Source: Leptolyngbya sp. PCC 7375 (GTDB lineage: Bacteria; Cyanobacteriota; Cyanobacteriia; Phormidesmidales; Phormidesmidaceae). Taken from it: a stretch of 64,000 nucleotides of DNA. A model generated the notes under the pieces. That model searched no databases and was not told the origin of the DNA. It saw only the letters and a list, made by a program, of their open reading frames with translations. Positions within the stretch are counted from its first letter, which is position 1, and every line of letters starts with the position of its first letter. The position numbers and the translations under genes were made by a program. The stretch is taken from NCBI RefSeq assembly GCF_000316115.1, contig NZ_JH993797.1, positions 1,040,486 to 1,104,485 on the forward strand, given 5' to 3'. Shown piece after piece: positions 8,687 through 17,329 of the stretch.

Positions 8687-9508
8687 TCACATATCCCTAC
8701 CCCCCAACGCTTTATCCCACTCCAGCTGATGGGCCAACCCATACTTAATAAAGTCAGCTTCACTAGCCGTATCACTTTGACCAAATACTCCCAAACTATA
8801 AGGATTAGCCTGCATCCGCTGGGCCACTTGGTTTTGTTCAAACTCAATCACCTCTTCCCTGGGTTTATCAGGCTTAAAAAAGTCCACCACCAGCACCGTT
8901 CTGTCATAATCCGTATAATTGTGGGGACAGTGAGGGTAACTATGGTCTAACACCATAAATTCTCCTTCGTGCCAGTGGAGTTTATCATGACAGATTTTCA
9001 TCGCCACATCTCCCTTGGGGACAATCAATCCCAGATATCCCCGATACATGTGGGGATTATCGTTGGTGTGGAGCCGAATATCTAAACCCGGATGAAACGT
9101 GCCGAAGTAAACGTTTCTAAGAATATTGGCGTTTGTCTGATTAATGCGGGTAACAACTTGAGTCAATTTTGGGAAATAGGTTTCTCTTAAAGCTTTTACT
9201 TTAGTTGCGGCATTGGTGGTAGTACAGTCCGGATAGTCAATCTGATACGTGCAAATATAATCGTCAATCAGCCGTCCCTGAAATAGAATACCGAAGGCAC
9301 TATACTTTTTCGCCCCCTTCGTTCGAATGGTTTTGCTTTGGGGTCCCATCATCTGGGCTGCAATGGCTTGCTCAGCAGCTGAACTCTGGGCCATAAAGTT
9401 GGAAAACTCCTCTCTAATAGCTTGCCAGTCTGCCTGCAAACCACTCAGAAATGGAAACTGTTGGGGGTCTTGATGATAGTCGTTAAAATCTTTTTTAAGT
9501 GCTTGCAT
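8687..9508 (-). CDS. Aspartyl/asparaginyl beta-hydroxylase-like protein
   Basis: A 273-residue protein whose C-terminal half (about 130-215) has the double-stranded beta-helix of Asp/Asn beta-hydroxylases: TFHPGLDIRLHTNDNP, then YRGYLGLIVP and FMVLDHSYPHCPHN. Enzymes of the family use Fe(II) and 2-oxoglutarate with two His ligands. The second His is present (H193 by alignment). At the first ligand position (usually R-x-H-L-G-L) the sequence reads RGYLGL with Y158, although H147 and H153 lie close by. The activity is therefore uncertain. Start ATG at 9508. The upstream region (9509-9823) is shared with the divergent amidohydrolase gene. Confidence 0.8.
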   Translation of the reverse strand: MQALKKDFNDYHQDPQQFPFLSGLQADWQAIREEFSNFMAQSSAAEQAIAAQMMGPQSKTIRTKGAKKYSAFGILFQGRLIDDYICTYQIDYPDCTTTNAATKVKALRETYFPKLTQVVTRINQTNANILRNVYFGTFHPGLDIRLHTNDNPHMYRGYLGLIVPKGDVAMKICHDKLHWHEGEFMVLDHSYPHCPHNYTDYDRTVLVVDFFKPDKPREEVIEFEQNQVAQRMQANPYSLGVFGQSDTASEADFIKYGLAHQLEWDKALGGRDM

Positions 9509-9823
9509 ATCCCTCTTGCATATCCTTGTATGTTGTTACTTGTTAAGAAAATAGAAGATTAATATCTTGGTGGTCTTGCTGTCATTAAAAATTAGTTCAC
9601 CTATCTAAGATTAATTATGGGTACTAACTTAAGCTGAAACTCCTGTTCTGGTCAGGAGTCAGAAGTCAGGAATCAGAAGACAAGAGTCAGAAATCCGTGA
9701 GGGTCTGTATTCTGACTCCCTGCATTCTGAATTCTATCCTGAGAAAAACATTTCGCTTTGAGTTGATACCCTTAATCATAACGAATTGGTGGATTCAGAT
9801 TTTGATTCAGATTGAGGGGCGCT

Positions 9824-11302
9824 GTGACTGAGATATCAGGGCTAGATACATTAATTAAGCATGTGAGGGTGGTGCGTCCAAATCAGCCATCAGTAGAACT
9901 ACTGGATTTGGGCATCAAAGATGGGAAATTCACCCAGATTTCCCCAGAGATTAGTCCTGAACAGGCAAAGGAGGTGATTGATGGCCAACATTTGCTAGGA
10001 TTTCCTGGCTGTGTGGATGCCCATATGCATATCGGCATTTATCAACCCCTGGAACAGGATGCTGTCGAGGAAAGTAAGGCAGCGGCCATGGGAGGCGTGA
10101 CCACCAGTCTCAACTATATGCGCACAGGGCAGTATTATCTGAACAAGGGGGGTCCCTACCGGTCATTTTTTCCAGAGGTGCTGGCACGGTCAGAGGGTAA
10201 CTTTTTTGTGGATTATGGTTATCATCTGGCCCCCATTAGTCCCCATCACATTGATGAAATGTCGTGGCTGTTGGACCAGGGGGTGACATCATTTAAGATT
10301 TTTATGTTTTATGGTGGCTATGGTCTCCATGGGCTTTCCGATCAGCAAAGTCTGTTTTTGATGATCAATAAGGAAGATCGCTACGACTTTGCCCATTTTG
10401 AATTTATTATGCGGGGGTTGACTCGTTTGCGGCAAGCGTATCCTGAAGTACAGGATAGCCTGAGTTTAAGTCTTCACTGCGAAGTAGCCGAGATTTTAAA
10501 TGCTTACACTAAACTGGTACAACAAGATACTAGTCTCTCTGGCTTAAAGGCCTACAGTGCTGCCCGTCCACCCCACTCTGAGGGATTGGCCATTTGTATC
10601 GCGTCCTATCTGGCCCATGAGACAGACTGTGTCAACATTAATTTGCTACATCTGAGTTCCCAGAAAGCATTGGCAGCCGCGTTAATGATGCAGAGCACTT
10701 TTCCCCACATTAATTTTCGACGGGAGGTGACCGTGGGCCATCTGTTATTGGATGTGGATGCACCAGCAGGTAAGTGGGCCAAGGTAAATCCCCCGATCCG
10801 GTCTCGACAGGATGTGGAATTTCTCTGGAACGCGGTATTAGCGGGTCAGGTGGACTGGGTTGTCAGCGACCATGCCTGCTGTTCTGCGGAGAAAAAAGCC
10901 AGTCTTAAGGACCCGGAGAATATTTGGCTGGCTAAATCAGGCTTTGGTGGCACTGAATACTTACTCTCAGGGGTGTTTAGCGAAGGTAGTAAGCGGGGGC
11001 TGCCTTATCATCGCATGGCGGAGCTGCTGAGTTGGAATCCAGCGCAGCGATATGGACTGTTTTGTAAGGGAGATATTGCGGTTGGTTATGATGCGGATCT
11101 GGTGTTGTTAAACCCAGATGAGACATTTGTTGTCCAGGCGGATGCATCCCTATCGCAACAGGGATATACCCCCTTCGAAGGGGTGGAGTTAACCGGACGG
11201 GTAAAACAAACGTTTTTACGGGGGCAGTTAATTTATGATCGCGGTCAGGTGGTGGGAACACCCCAGGGTAAGTATTTGAAACGGCCCCTGGCACTCTCGT
11301 AA
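9824..11302 (+). CDS. Dihydropyrimidinase/hydantoinase-type amidohydrolase
   Basis: About 492 residues from a GTG at 9824 with GAGGGG four bases upstream; a TTG at 9812 is the alternative. All metal ligands of the family are visible: HMH (about 67/69), a lysine suited to carboxylation in TSFKIFMFYGG (about 158), His in LHCEVAE (218), His in LLHLSS (276) and Asp in VVSDHACC (349). It should be a catalytically intact binuclear-zinc hydrolase of a cyclic amide, ureide or imide (allantoin, hydantoin or dihydropyrimidine type); the exact substrate cannot be told. It lies upstream of the nitrilase homologue and the aldehyde dehydrogenase, which fits ring opening followed by deamidation or oxidation. 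Confidence 0.85.
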   Translation: MTEISGLDTLIKHVRVVRPNQPSVELLDLGIKDGKFTQISPEISPEQAKEVIDGQHLLGFPGCVDAHMHIGIYQPLEQDAVEESKAAAMGGVTTSLNYMRTGQYYLNKGGPYRSFFPEVLARSEGNFFVDYGYHLAPISPHHIDEMSWLLDQGVTSFKIFMFYGGYGLHGLSDQQSLFLMINKEDRYDFAHFEFIMRGLTRLRQAYPEVQDSLSLSLHCEVAEILNAYTKLVQQDTSLSGLKAYSAARPPHSEGLAICIASYLAHETDCVNINLLHLSSQKALAAALMMQSTFPHINFRREVTVGHLLLDVDAPAGKWAKVNPPIRSRQDVEFLWNAVLAGQVDWVVSDHACCSAEKKASLKDPENIWLAKSGFGGTEYLLSGVFSEGSKRGLPYHRMAELLSWNPAQRYGLFCKGDIAVGYDADLVLLNPDETFVVQADASLSQQGYTPFEGVELTGRVKQTFLRGQLIYDRGQVVGTPQGKYLKRPLALS

Positions 11303-11354
11303 ATGAGTCTCTTTTAGAATTCGGAGGTTTACTGATGCAGGCTGTAATACAAAG

Positions 11355-11465
11355 TCCGATACTTCATCCCCTCCTGGGAGGGGCAACGGGATGGGTTTCG
11401 ATCAGTAGCGCTAACGGTTAACCCACCCCGTCTGATCAGCATCCCTGCCGAGAGGGGATGTAATT
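11355..11465. repeat. Dispersed repeat (CTAACGGTTAACCCACCCCG family), inverted pair
   Basis: The segment CTAACGGTTAACCCACCCCG with a following GGGAGGGG-type motif resembles 24205-24262 and 34936-34997. In this copy a part is also present in opposite orientation (about 11362-11397). The element fills most of the 195-bp gap between the amidohydrolase and the nitrilase homologue. Confidence 0.7.
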
Positions 11466-11497
11466 GGAAGTCTTTTAGGATTAAGAATTTATTCTTT

Positions 11498-12538
11498 ATG
11501 GTATCCCCATCTACTTCAAATGCATTTACGGCCTTAGCCATGCAGCTAAAGTCTGAAGCGGTTAACCGGGCAAGGACTTCGTCCGAAGCACGGGCAATTA
11601 TGGAAAGCGCGATCGCAAAACTGGGTCCCCAAATCGCTGCTGCCCGTGCCTTTATCGGTGCCGACTGTCGTCTGGTAGTACTGCCAGAATACTGGCTCAC
11701 CGGCTTCCCCATGGGAGAATCTATTATCGAATGGGGCACCAAGGCTTGTCTCACCATGGATGATCCCATGTATGAGACCCTGGGAGCGATTGCCCAAAAG
11801 CAGGGGATTTTTCTGGCAGGCAATGCCTACGAATTGGATCCTAATTTCCCCGATCTCTACTTTCAGAATTGTTTTGTGCTAGATCCCTCAGGGGACATGG
11901 TATTGCGGTATCGCCGCATTAATTCTATGTATGCCCCCACCCCCCATGATGTGTGGGACAAATACCTCGATATCTACGGCATTGAAGGGATTTTTCCGGT
12001 GGCCAAAACCGCCATTGGCAATCTGGCCGCTGTCGCCTCTGATGAGATTCTTTTTCCTGAGGTGGCCCGTTGTTTAATGCTGCGGGGGGCTGAAATTCTG
12101 CTCCATCCCACCTCTGAAGTGTATGGCAATGCGCGGGCTCCCAAGGAAGCGGCTAAAGTCTCTCGGGCGGTGGAAAATATGATGTATGTGGTCTCGGCCA
12201 ATACCGCTGGCATTGCCAATACGCCCATTTTAGAAGCCTCGGTGGATGGGGGCTCGAAGATTATCGACTACCGGGGATTGGTATTAGCGGAAACTGGCTC
12301 CGGAGAAAGTATGGCCGCCTATGGCGACATTGATCTAGAGGCCCTGCGTCGGTACCGGCAACGCCCCAGCATCAAGAACCTGCTGTCCCGGCAGCGGCTG
12401 GATGCCTATACTACACTCTATAGTCAGTTTTCCATTTACCCGGCCAATTCCATGGCTGCCGGTGGGGTGGAGCGCAGTCACTTTATCGCCACCCAGAAAA
12501 CAGCCCTTGAACGATTAATGCAGTTGGGGGTTATTTGA
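11498..12538 (+). CDS. Nitrilase-superfamily protein with substituted catalytic residues
   Basis: 346 residues with a clear nitrilase fold: catalytic-type Glu64 in VVLPEYWLTGFP, the YRR segment around 140, and FPEVARCLMLRGAEILLHPTSEV. Against the usual Glu-Lys-Cys triad, Lys is Arg140 (RYRRIN) and Cys is Ser181 (AVASDEILFPE). Ordinary amidase or nitrilase thiol chemistry is thus unlikely; a divergent hydrolase or a binding/structural role is possible, and similar subfamilies are annotated only as nitrilase-related. Its stop and the aldehyde dehydrogenase start are separated by one base, so they are cotranscribed. Start ATG at 11498. Confidence 0.85.
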   Translation: MVSPSTSNAFTALAMQLKSEAVNRARTSSEARAIMESAIAKLGPQIAAARAFIGADCRLVVLPEYWLTGFPMGESIIEWGTKACLTMDDPMYETLGAIAQKQGIFLAGNAYELDPNFPDLYFQNCFVLDPSGDMVLRYRRINSMYAPTPHDVWDKYLDIYGIEGIFPVAKTAIGNLAAVASDEILFPEVARCLMLRGAEILLHPTSEVYGNARAPKEAAKVSRAVENMMYVVSANTAGIANTPILEASVDGGSKIIDYRGLVLAETGSGESMAAYGDIDLEALRRYRQRPSIKNLLSRQRLDAYTTLYSQFSIYPANSMAAGGVERSHFIATQKTALERLMQLGVI

Positions 12539-12539
12539 C

Positions 12540-13964
12540 ATGGTCACCTTTGACATAGTCACCATCGCCGTACGCAATCCCCGCACGGGCCAACTAGATT
12601 ATGAGATGACTCCCCCCACGTCTGAACAGTTGACCGCCACTTGTGGGCATCTGCGCCAGGGCCAGCAAGATTGGCACACCAAAGGAGTGAACCATCGGAT
12701 TGAGGCTTTGCAGGCATGGAAACAAGCATTGCTAGACCGCAAAGAGGCCTTAATTCAGGCGATTGTGGCAGATACGGGCCGACTCTCGGAATCTGTATTG
12801 GAAGTGGACTCATTTCTCTCAGGGCTGGACCGCTGGTGTGGGCTGGCCCCGGACTTGATCGCACCCACTCCAGCAAAAACAGCCGCTATACCCTTTATCC
12901 AACTGCGTCCCCAGTTAGTGCCCTACAGCCTGGTGGGAGTGATCAGTCCCTGGAATTTCCCCCTGTTGCTAGCCACCCTTGATACGGTGCCGGCACTGTT
13001 AGCGGGCTGTGCCGTGATTGTTAAACCCAGTGAAATTGCCCCCCGCTTTATTCGGGTGATGATGGCTGCGATCGCAACCGTTCCCGCCCTTCAATCTGTC
13101 CTCACCTTGATCGAAGGAGCAGGGGAAACCGGCGCAGCCTTGATCGACCAGGTGGATTTAGTGTGCTTTACCGGCAGTGTCGCCACTGGTAAAACCGTGG
13201 CCATGGCCGCCGCCAAACGGATGATTCCCGCCTTTTTAGAATTGGGCGGTAAAGACCCCGCCATTGTGTTAGCCTCCGCCGATGTGGACCAGGCCGCCAC
13301 CGCATTACTGTGGGGATCGGTGGTGAATGCCGGACAGTCCTGTTTGTCCATTGAGCGCATTTATGTGGATAGAGGGATTTGCGATCGCTTCGTTGAAACC
13401 CTGGTCCAAAAAGCGAAACAGCTTAACCTCGCCTATCCCAAACCCAACAGCGGTCAAATCGGCCCCATCATTGCCGCCAGACAAGCCGACCTGATCGCGG
13501 CTCATTTGCAAGACGCCCGCCACAAAGGAGCCATTGTCCACTGTGGCGGTACCGTTGAAAACCTGGAGGGTGGCCTATGGTGTCGCCCCACGGTGCTCAC
13601 CCAGGTCAATCACACCATGAAAATTATGACAGAAGAAACCTTTGGCCCAATTATGCCCATCATGCCATTTGACACCATAGATGAAGCCATCCAGCTGGCT
13701 AATGATACCGTTTACGGCCTCAGCGCTGCCGTATTTGCCGGTTCAGTAGATGAGGCCCAGATCGTTGGCCAACACATCCAGGCAGGGGCCATCAGCATTA
13801 ACGACGCCGGATTAACCGCCCTGGTCCACGAAGGCGAGAAAAATGCCTTCAAGTTATCGGGACTGGGGGGATCCCGCATGGGACCCGCCTCGATTCAGCG
13901 ATTTATGCGCAAACAGGTCTTTTTAGTTAAAACCAGCTCGATTCACGATCCCTGGTGGTTTTAA
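12540..13964 (+). CDS. NAD(P)-dependent aldehyde dehydrogenase
   Basis: 474 residues, the usual ALDH length. Visible motifs are the oxyanion Asn in SPWNFPLLL (about 139), the nucleotide loop FTGSVATGK (210-218), the general base Glu234 in ELGGKDP and nucleophile Cys268 in NAGQSCLS. The enzyme oxidises an aldehyde to a carboxylic acid. It starts one base after the nitrilase homologue stops and is followed 8 bp later by a quinone oxidoreductase, so all three are probably one operon. The N-terminal 25 residues include a TGQ..YEM segment typical of ALDH beginnings, supporting the chosen ATG. Confidence 0.9.
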   Translation: MVTFDIVTIAVRNPRTGQLDYEMTPPTSEQLTATCGHLRQGQQDWHTKGVNHRIEALQAWKQALLDRKEALIQAIVADTGRLSESVLEVDSFLSGLDRWCGLAPDLIAPTPAKTAAIPFIQLRPQLVPYSLVGVISPWNFPLLLATLDTVPALLAGCAVIVKPSEIAPRFIRVMMAAIATVPALQSVLTLIEGAGETGAALIDQVDLVCFTGSVATGKTVAMAAAKRMIPAFLELGGKDPAIVLASADVDQAATALLWGSVVNAGQSCLSIERIYVDRGICDRFVETLVQKAKQLNLAYPKPNSGQIGPIIAARQADLIAAHLQDARHKGAIVHCGGTVENLEGGLWCRPTVLTQVNHTMKIMTEETFGPIMPIMPFDTIDEAIQLANDTVYGLSAAVFAGSVDEAQIVGQHIQAGAISINDAGLTALVHEGEKNAFKLSGLGGSRMGPASIQRFMRKQVFLVKTSSIHDPWWF

Positions 13965-13972
13965 AGAAAATT

Positions 13973-14953
13973 ATGAAAGCATGTCGTATTCATCATTATC
14001 AGGGTCCCACATCTGTTCAAGTTGATCAGATAGATGTGCCAGAGCCTGGTCCTGATCAAGTTAGAATCCGAGTGCGGGCAGCAGGATTGAACAACTCTGA
14101 CCTGCAAACCACCTATGGCACCTATCGGGGGTATGGGCATCAAGGATTACCTCACATTTTGGGACAGGAGGCTGCCGGAGAAATTGAGGCTGTCGGTTCT
14201 GGTGTCACTGAATTTACCCCTGGAATGCAGGTCTTCGGCCATGTCAGTGGAGCCTTTGCCGAGACCGCCCTGGGACCCGCTGCCGAACTCCTCCCCCTGC
14301 CTCAGACTATCCCGTTTGAGGTGGCTGCCAGTCTCCCTATCGCCTATCTCACAGCCATTATGGCCCTGGTTTGCAAAGCAAATCTGCAGGCAGGTGAGTG
14401 GGTCTTAATTCATCCCGGCAGCGGTGGTGTGGGCACCGCCGCCATCCAACTTGCCCAATTGCTAGGAGCCCACGTTATTGCCACTGCCAGCTCTGAATCA
14501 AAAATCACCCATTTACAGGATTTAGGCGTTGATCATGCCCTCAACCACCGTACTCAAAATGTTGTTACAGAGGTACAACGTATTACAGAAAATAGAGGTA
14601 TACAGGTAGCTCTAGACGGCGGCGGTCAGGTCACCTTGCCACAATGTTTAACAGCTGTTGCCAATGAAGGTCGCATTATCTCCTATGGGTATACAACAGG
14701 TGTGGAAGCAACGCTGCCGCTGGTCAAACTCATCGGTCGTAATGTACAGCTATTTGGTATTGCCCTCTGGTATAACCAGAATTATCGAACCACCTTAACC
14801 ACCCTGCGTGATTTGGTGGTTCCCGCCATTGTTAAAGGTCAACTACAGCCTGTCATCACTGTAGTTCAGGGCCTGGAGTGTGTTTCACAAATATTATTAC
14901 AAATGGAACAGAATCATCTTAAGGGGAAAGTTGTTATCGTTCCATCATTTTAG
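13973..14953 (+). CDS. Zinc-independent MDR NADPH:quinone oxidoreductase
   Basis: 326 residues from the ATG at 13973 (MKACRIHHYQGPTSVQVDQIDVPEPG). An upstream in-frame GTG at 13955 lies inside the ALDH gene and is less likely. The Rossmann loop is HPGSGGVGTAAIQLAQLLG and the N-terminal part has the NNSDLQTTYGTYRGYG...LGQEAAGEI pattern of quinone reductases; zinc ligands are absent. It is the second such enzyme in the cluster (the other at 5079) and probably reduces an alpha,beta-unsaturated carbonyl or quinone intermediate. The next gene follows after 29 bp with a TTAGGAG ribosome-binding site. Confidence 0.85.
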   Translation: MKACRIHHYQGPTSVQVDQIDVPEPGPDQVRIRVRAAGLNNSDLQTTYGTYRGYGHQGLPHILGQEAAGEIEAVGSGVTEFTPGMQVFGHVSGAFAETALGPAAELLPLPQTIPFEVAASLPIAYLTAIMALVCKANLQAGEWVLIHPGSGGVGTAAIQLAQLLGAHVIATASSESKITHLQDLGVDHALNHRTQNVVTEVQRITENRGIQVALDGGGQVTLPQCLTAVANEGRIISYGYTTGVEATLPLVKLIGRNVQLFGIALWYNQNYRTTLTTLRDLVVPAIVKGQLQPVITVVQGLECVSQILLQMEQNHLKGKVVIVPSF

Positions 14954-14982
14954 GTCGTTTAGCTAAATTAGGAGCCAGTCAA

Positions 14983-15429
14983 ATGTCTACTATCCGAGAA
15001 GGAATGCCAGTTCTCACTCGCCATGAAGGCAAATGGGCCGGAACTTACACAGTGGTTGATAATGATGGCAAAATTCTCGATCAACACCAATGCTTGATTA
15101 CCTGCGAGTTTCCAGAAGACCAGACCCATCCCTATTTTCAAACCAATCGCTACACCTGGTCCGACGGCAAAGTAGAAGAATATCAGTTCCCTGGTATATA
15201 TCGAGATAACAAGCTCTGGTTTGACACCGAACGCATCGAAGGCAAAGCCTGGGACGCCGATGATTCCATTGTAATTCTTTGGTTTGCCTACAAAGGAATC
15301 CCAGATGCCTTTGTCTACGAAATGATTCACCTGAGTAAGTGCAACAACCATCGCGCCCGCACCTGGCACTGGTTTAAAAATGGAGAAATCTATCAAAGAA
15401 CACTAATCAAAGAAGCACGAATTCAGTAA
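14983..15429 (+). CDS. Lipocalin-like (DUF3598-type) protein
   Basis: 148 residues with alternating beta strands typical of calycin folds: RHEGKWAGTYTVVDNDGKILDQHQC near the N-terminus, YTWSDGKVEEYQFPGIY in the middle and LWFDTERIEGKAWDADDSIVILWF near residue 95. Such DUF3598/lipocalin-like domains are common in cyanobacteria and are thought to bind small hydrophobic ligands. I see no signal peptide. A good ribosome-binding site (TTAGGAG) precedes the ATG. It lies within the same run of plus-strand genes, so it could carry or process a cluster intermediate. The family call is by pattern only. Confidence 0.6.
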   Translation: MSTIREGMPVLTRHEGKWAGTYTVVDNDGKILDQHQCLITCEFPEDQTHPYFQTNRYTWSDGKVEEYQFPGIYRDNKLWFDTERIEGKAWDADDSIVILWFAYKGIPDAFVYEMIHLSKCNNHRARTWHWFKNGEIYQRTLIKEARIQ

Positions 15430-15470
15430 GACAAGAAGATTTACACGTGTTTGATTCCTGGAGACACCCC

Positions 15471-16289
15471 ATGCAACCCATCAAACGAGCCTTTCTAGAC
15501 ACCCCTGACGGCCAAATTCACTATCGCATCGGCGGCGAAGGCGAACCACTCCTCCTACTCCACATGAACCCCCGCAGCAGCGACGAATACCGAGAACTTA
15601 TGCCAATTTTGGGGCAACACTATCAGGTAATTGCCATGGACGCCATGGGCTTTGGCGACTCCGATAAACCCCCCAGAATGTACACAATTTACGACTATGC
15701 CAAAACCGTAACGGCATTGCTGGATAAATTAGACATTCAAACAGCTAATATTCTTGGCAACCATACCGGTGCATTTATCGCCGGAGAAGTCACAGCAGCT
15801 CACCCTGAGCGGGTCAACAAACTGATCTTAGGTAATGTCCCTGGCTTTGGAGAACAGGGCAAAGCCAGACTTATGGAACTTTTTGAACAAGGCTTTAAGA
15901 TCCAAGACGATGGCTCCCATCTCATGCAACGATGGCAGGCCCGTTCCCGTTATATCGGCACATCTGAGCTAAACCATCGCTGGGTATTGGACGACTTCAA
16001 ATGTTTTGGTCACCCCCTGTACGCTGTTTGGGCGGTTGCACAATATTGTCTAGAAGCTGAGGAAAGATTAAAACAAGTCAAATGCCCCACCCTGATCTTC
16101 TGGGGCTTAGACGATGTCAAAGAATTCGAAAGACTGGGTCTCTCCAAACCAGAAGACAGATTTTTTGTTAGCCAGGTAATTCCCCATGGTAAGGTGATCG
16201 ACATTCCTGAGGGAAGCATCTGCATGATGAATCAGCTGGCCGAGGAGATTGGGAATATGGTGCTTGATTTTTTGAAAGGTGCAGTCTAG
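15471..16289 (+). CDS. Alpha/beta-hydrolase, GxHTG elbow subfamily
   Basis: 272 residues from the ATG at 15471 (MQPIKRAFLDTPDGQIHYR); a GTG at 15447 is a weaker alternative. The fold is clear: LLLLHMNPRSSDEYRELMPIL, then AMDAMGFGDSDKP, then the elbow ILGNHTGAFIAGEV. The elbow is normally G-x-(Ser/Asp/Cys)-x-G, but here the central residue is His98. The acidic segment FWGLDDVKEF is present, whereas the usual C-terminal His region reads DIPEGSICMMNQ and lacks an evident base. It is related to haloalkane dehalogenase-like hydrolases, but a classical triad cannot be recognised. Confidence 0.8.
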   Translation: MQPIKRAFLDTPDGQIHYRIGGEGEPLLLLHMNPRSSDEYRELMPILGQHYQVIAMDAMGFGDSDKPPRMYTIYDYAKTVTALLDKLDIQTANILGNHTGAFIAGEVTAAHPERVNKLILGNVPGFGEQGKARLMELFEQGFKIQDDGSHLMQRWQARSRYIGTSELNHRWVLDDFKCFGHPLYAVWAVAQYCLEAEERLKQVKCPTLIFWGLDDVKEFERLGLSKPEDRFFVSQVIPHGKVIDIPEGSICMMNQLAEEIGNMVLDFLKGAV

Positions 16290-16322
16290 TAAAGATAGAG
16301 CACAACCATAAACTGTCAGGAT

Positions 16323-16363
16323 ATGAGGGGTAGATGGGTGTCCCATCCACTCATCTACCCTCA
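16323..16363. terminator. Long hairpin between convergent hydrolase and ridA genes
   Basis: ATGAGGGGTAGATG (16323-16336) pairs with CATCTACCCTCAT (16351-16363) with a single bulged G and a 14-base loop. It sits between the convergent alpha/beta-hydrolase and RidA genes. No strong T-run follows on either strand, so it may be a bidirectional end structure or just another palindromic repeat. Confidence 0.5.
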
Positions 16364-16413
16364 TACTCTCACACCCATCCACTCCGTTGCCAAATTTACC
16401 CTTCCACCACCAA

Positions 16414-16842
16414 TTAGCTCCCTAAAACTGCCGTACACTTAATCTCAACAATCAGCCCTGGTGTAGACAGCGCAATAATCCCCATGCCAGTCCATGTCGG
16501 GAAGTTCTTCTTAAAATAACGATCTTTTACCTGAATAAACAACGACAAGTGAGGAATTTTTAAATCCTGTGGATTCTCTATCGGAGTATCAACAACATGA
16601 TACGTAATCATCTCTACCACATCATCAAACGTGGCTCCTGCCGATGATAGAACCTTTTCCACATTCTTAAATGCCTGGTCAAATTGAGCTTCTGTGCCCT
16701 CCACCACCTGCATATTTTCATCTCTTCCCACTTGCCCTGAAATATATAAGGTATCTCCCACTTTTACCCCAGGACAATAGCGATATTTTTCATACAAAAT
16801 TTCCATTCCTTCAGGAATTATAATCTCGCGCTTAGTACCCAT
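16414..16842 (-). CDS. RidA/YjgF/YER057c-family protein
   Basis: 142 residues with the RidA pattern: YCPGVKVGDTLYISGQVGRDENMQVVEGTEAQFDQAFKNVEKVLSSAGATFDDVVEMITYHV, ending in GLIVEIKCTAVLG. RidA proteins hydrolyse reactive enamine/imine intermediates made by PLP enzymes, or act on related metabolites in degradation pathways. The N-terminal extension (MGTKREIIIPEGMEILYEKYRYC) is that of the pathway-associated subgroups rather than housekeeping RidA. Transcribed toward the plus-strand cluster end. In a cluster with an amidohydrolase and a nitrilase homologue, imine clean-up is plausible but inferred. Confidence 0.85.
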   Translation of the reverse strand: MGTKREIIIPEGMEILYEKYRYCPGVKVGDTLYISGQVGRDENMQVVEGTEAQFDQAFKNVEKVLSSAGATFDDVVEMITYHVVDTPIENPQDLKIPHLSLFIQVKDRYFKKNFPTWTGMGIIALSTPGLIVEIKCTAVLGS

Positions 16843-16924
16843 AGCAAAATCCTCACAGCGGTCTCTAGTGGCTGAATTGTAATATTTGCATTGATTATAA
16901 ATGGTGCCCTGGGAAACAATTTAA

Positions 16925-17209
16925 ATCGATCCTGACACTGGAGACTCCAGCGAATTGGTCAGATGGGAACAAGACTGGAATATTGGTTCCGGCTATTTCA
17001 CCTGTGATATCGAGATTTTTGTTCTCAGTGGTCGGATACAGATTGGACAATTTTGCCTGGAAAGCTATACCTATGGATTCTTTCCAGCAGGTGTATGTAT
17101 TGAGTCCTGGAATGTTGAGTTTAGAACAACTACGCCATTATCCTTGGGAATGGAATCAGAAAGAAAAGACTTCCTACCCAACCAGTTGACTGGCATCTTA
17201 GTACATTAA
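16925..17209 (+). pseudogene. Probable remnant of a cupin-domain protein
   Basis: A short open stretch without a convincing start (TTG at 16955 only) encodes a half-cupin signature: GSGYFTCDIEIFVLSGRIQIG followed by YTYGFFPAGVCIESW, close to the usual H-x-(3,4)-E...G-x-(5)-PxG layout of a cupin strand set. The metal-binding His pair is missing and the C-terminus degenerates into PLSLGMESERKDF before a stop. I read it as a decayed gene at the edge of the metabolic cluster; a small divergent protein is less likely. Confidence 0.4.
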
Positions 17210-17329
17210 AAATCATGAAAATTAATGTGCAAGATGAATTACGGGAGTTCATAGACAATGAATCAGAGTTAGTATCTGAACAATTTTGTTGCCCAGTTGG
17301 GCGTCAAGGTATGGGGAGTTAGGATTGCT

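Noticed and set aside
9509..9823. NtcA box before the amidohydrolase (GTATGTTGTTAC near 9530)
   Set aside because: Spacing between GTA and TAC is wrong by two bases and no matching -10 box follows in the right direction.
16955..17189. Functional cupin gene
   Set aside because: No acceptable start, the metal-binding His pair is missing and the C-terminus is degenerate; treated as a remnant.
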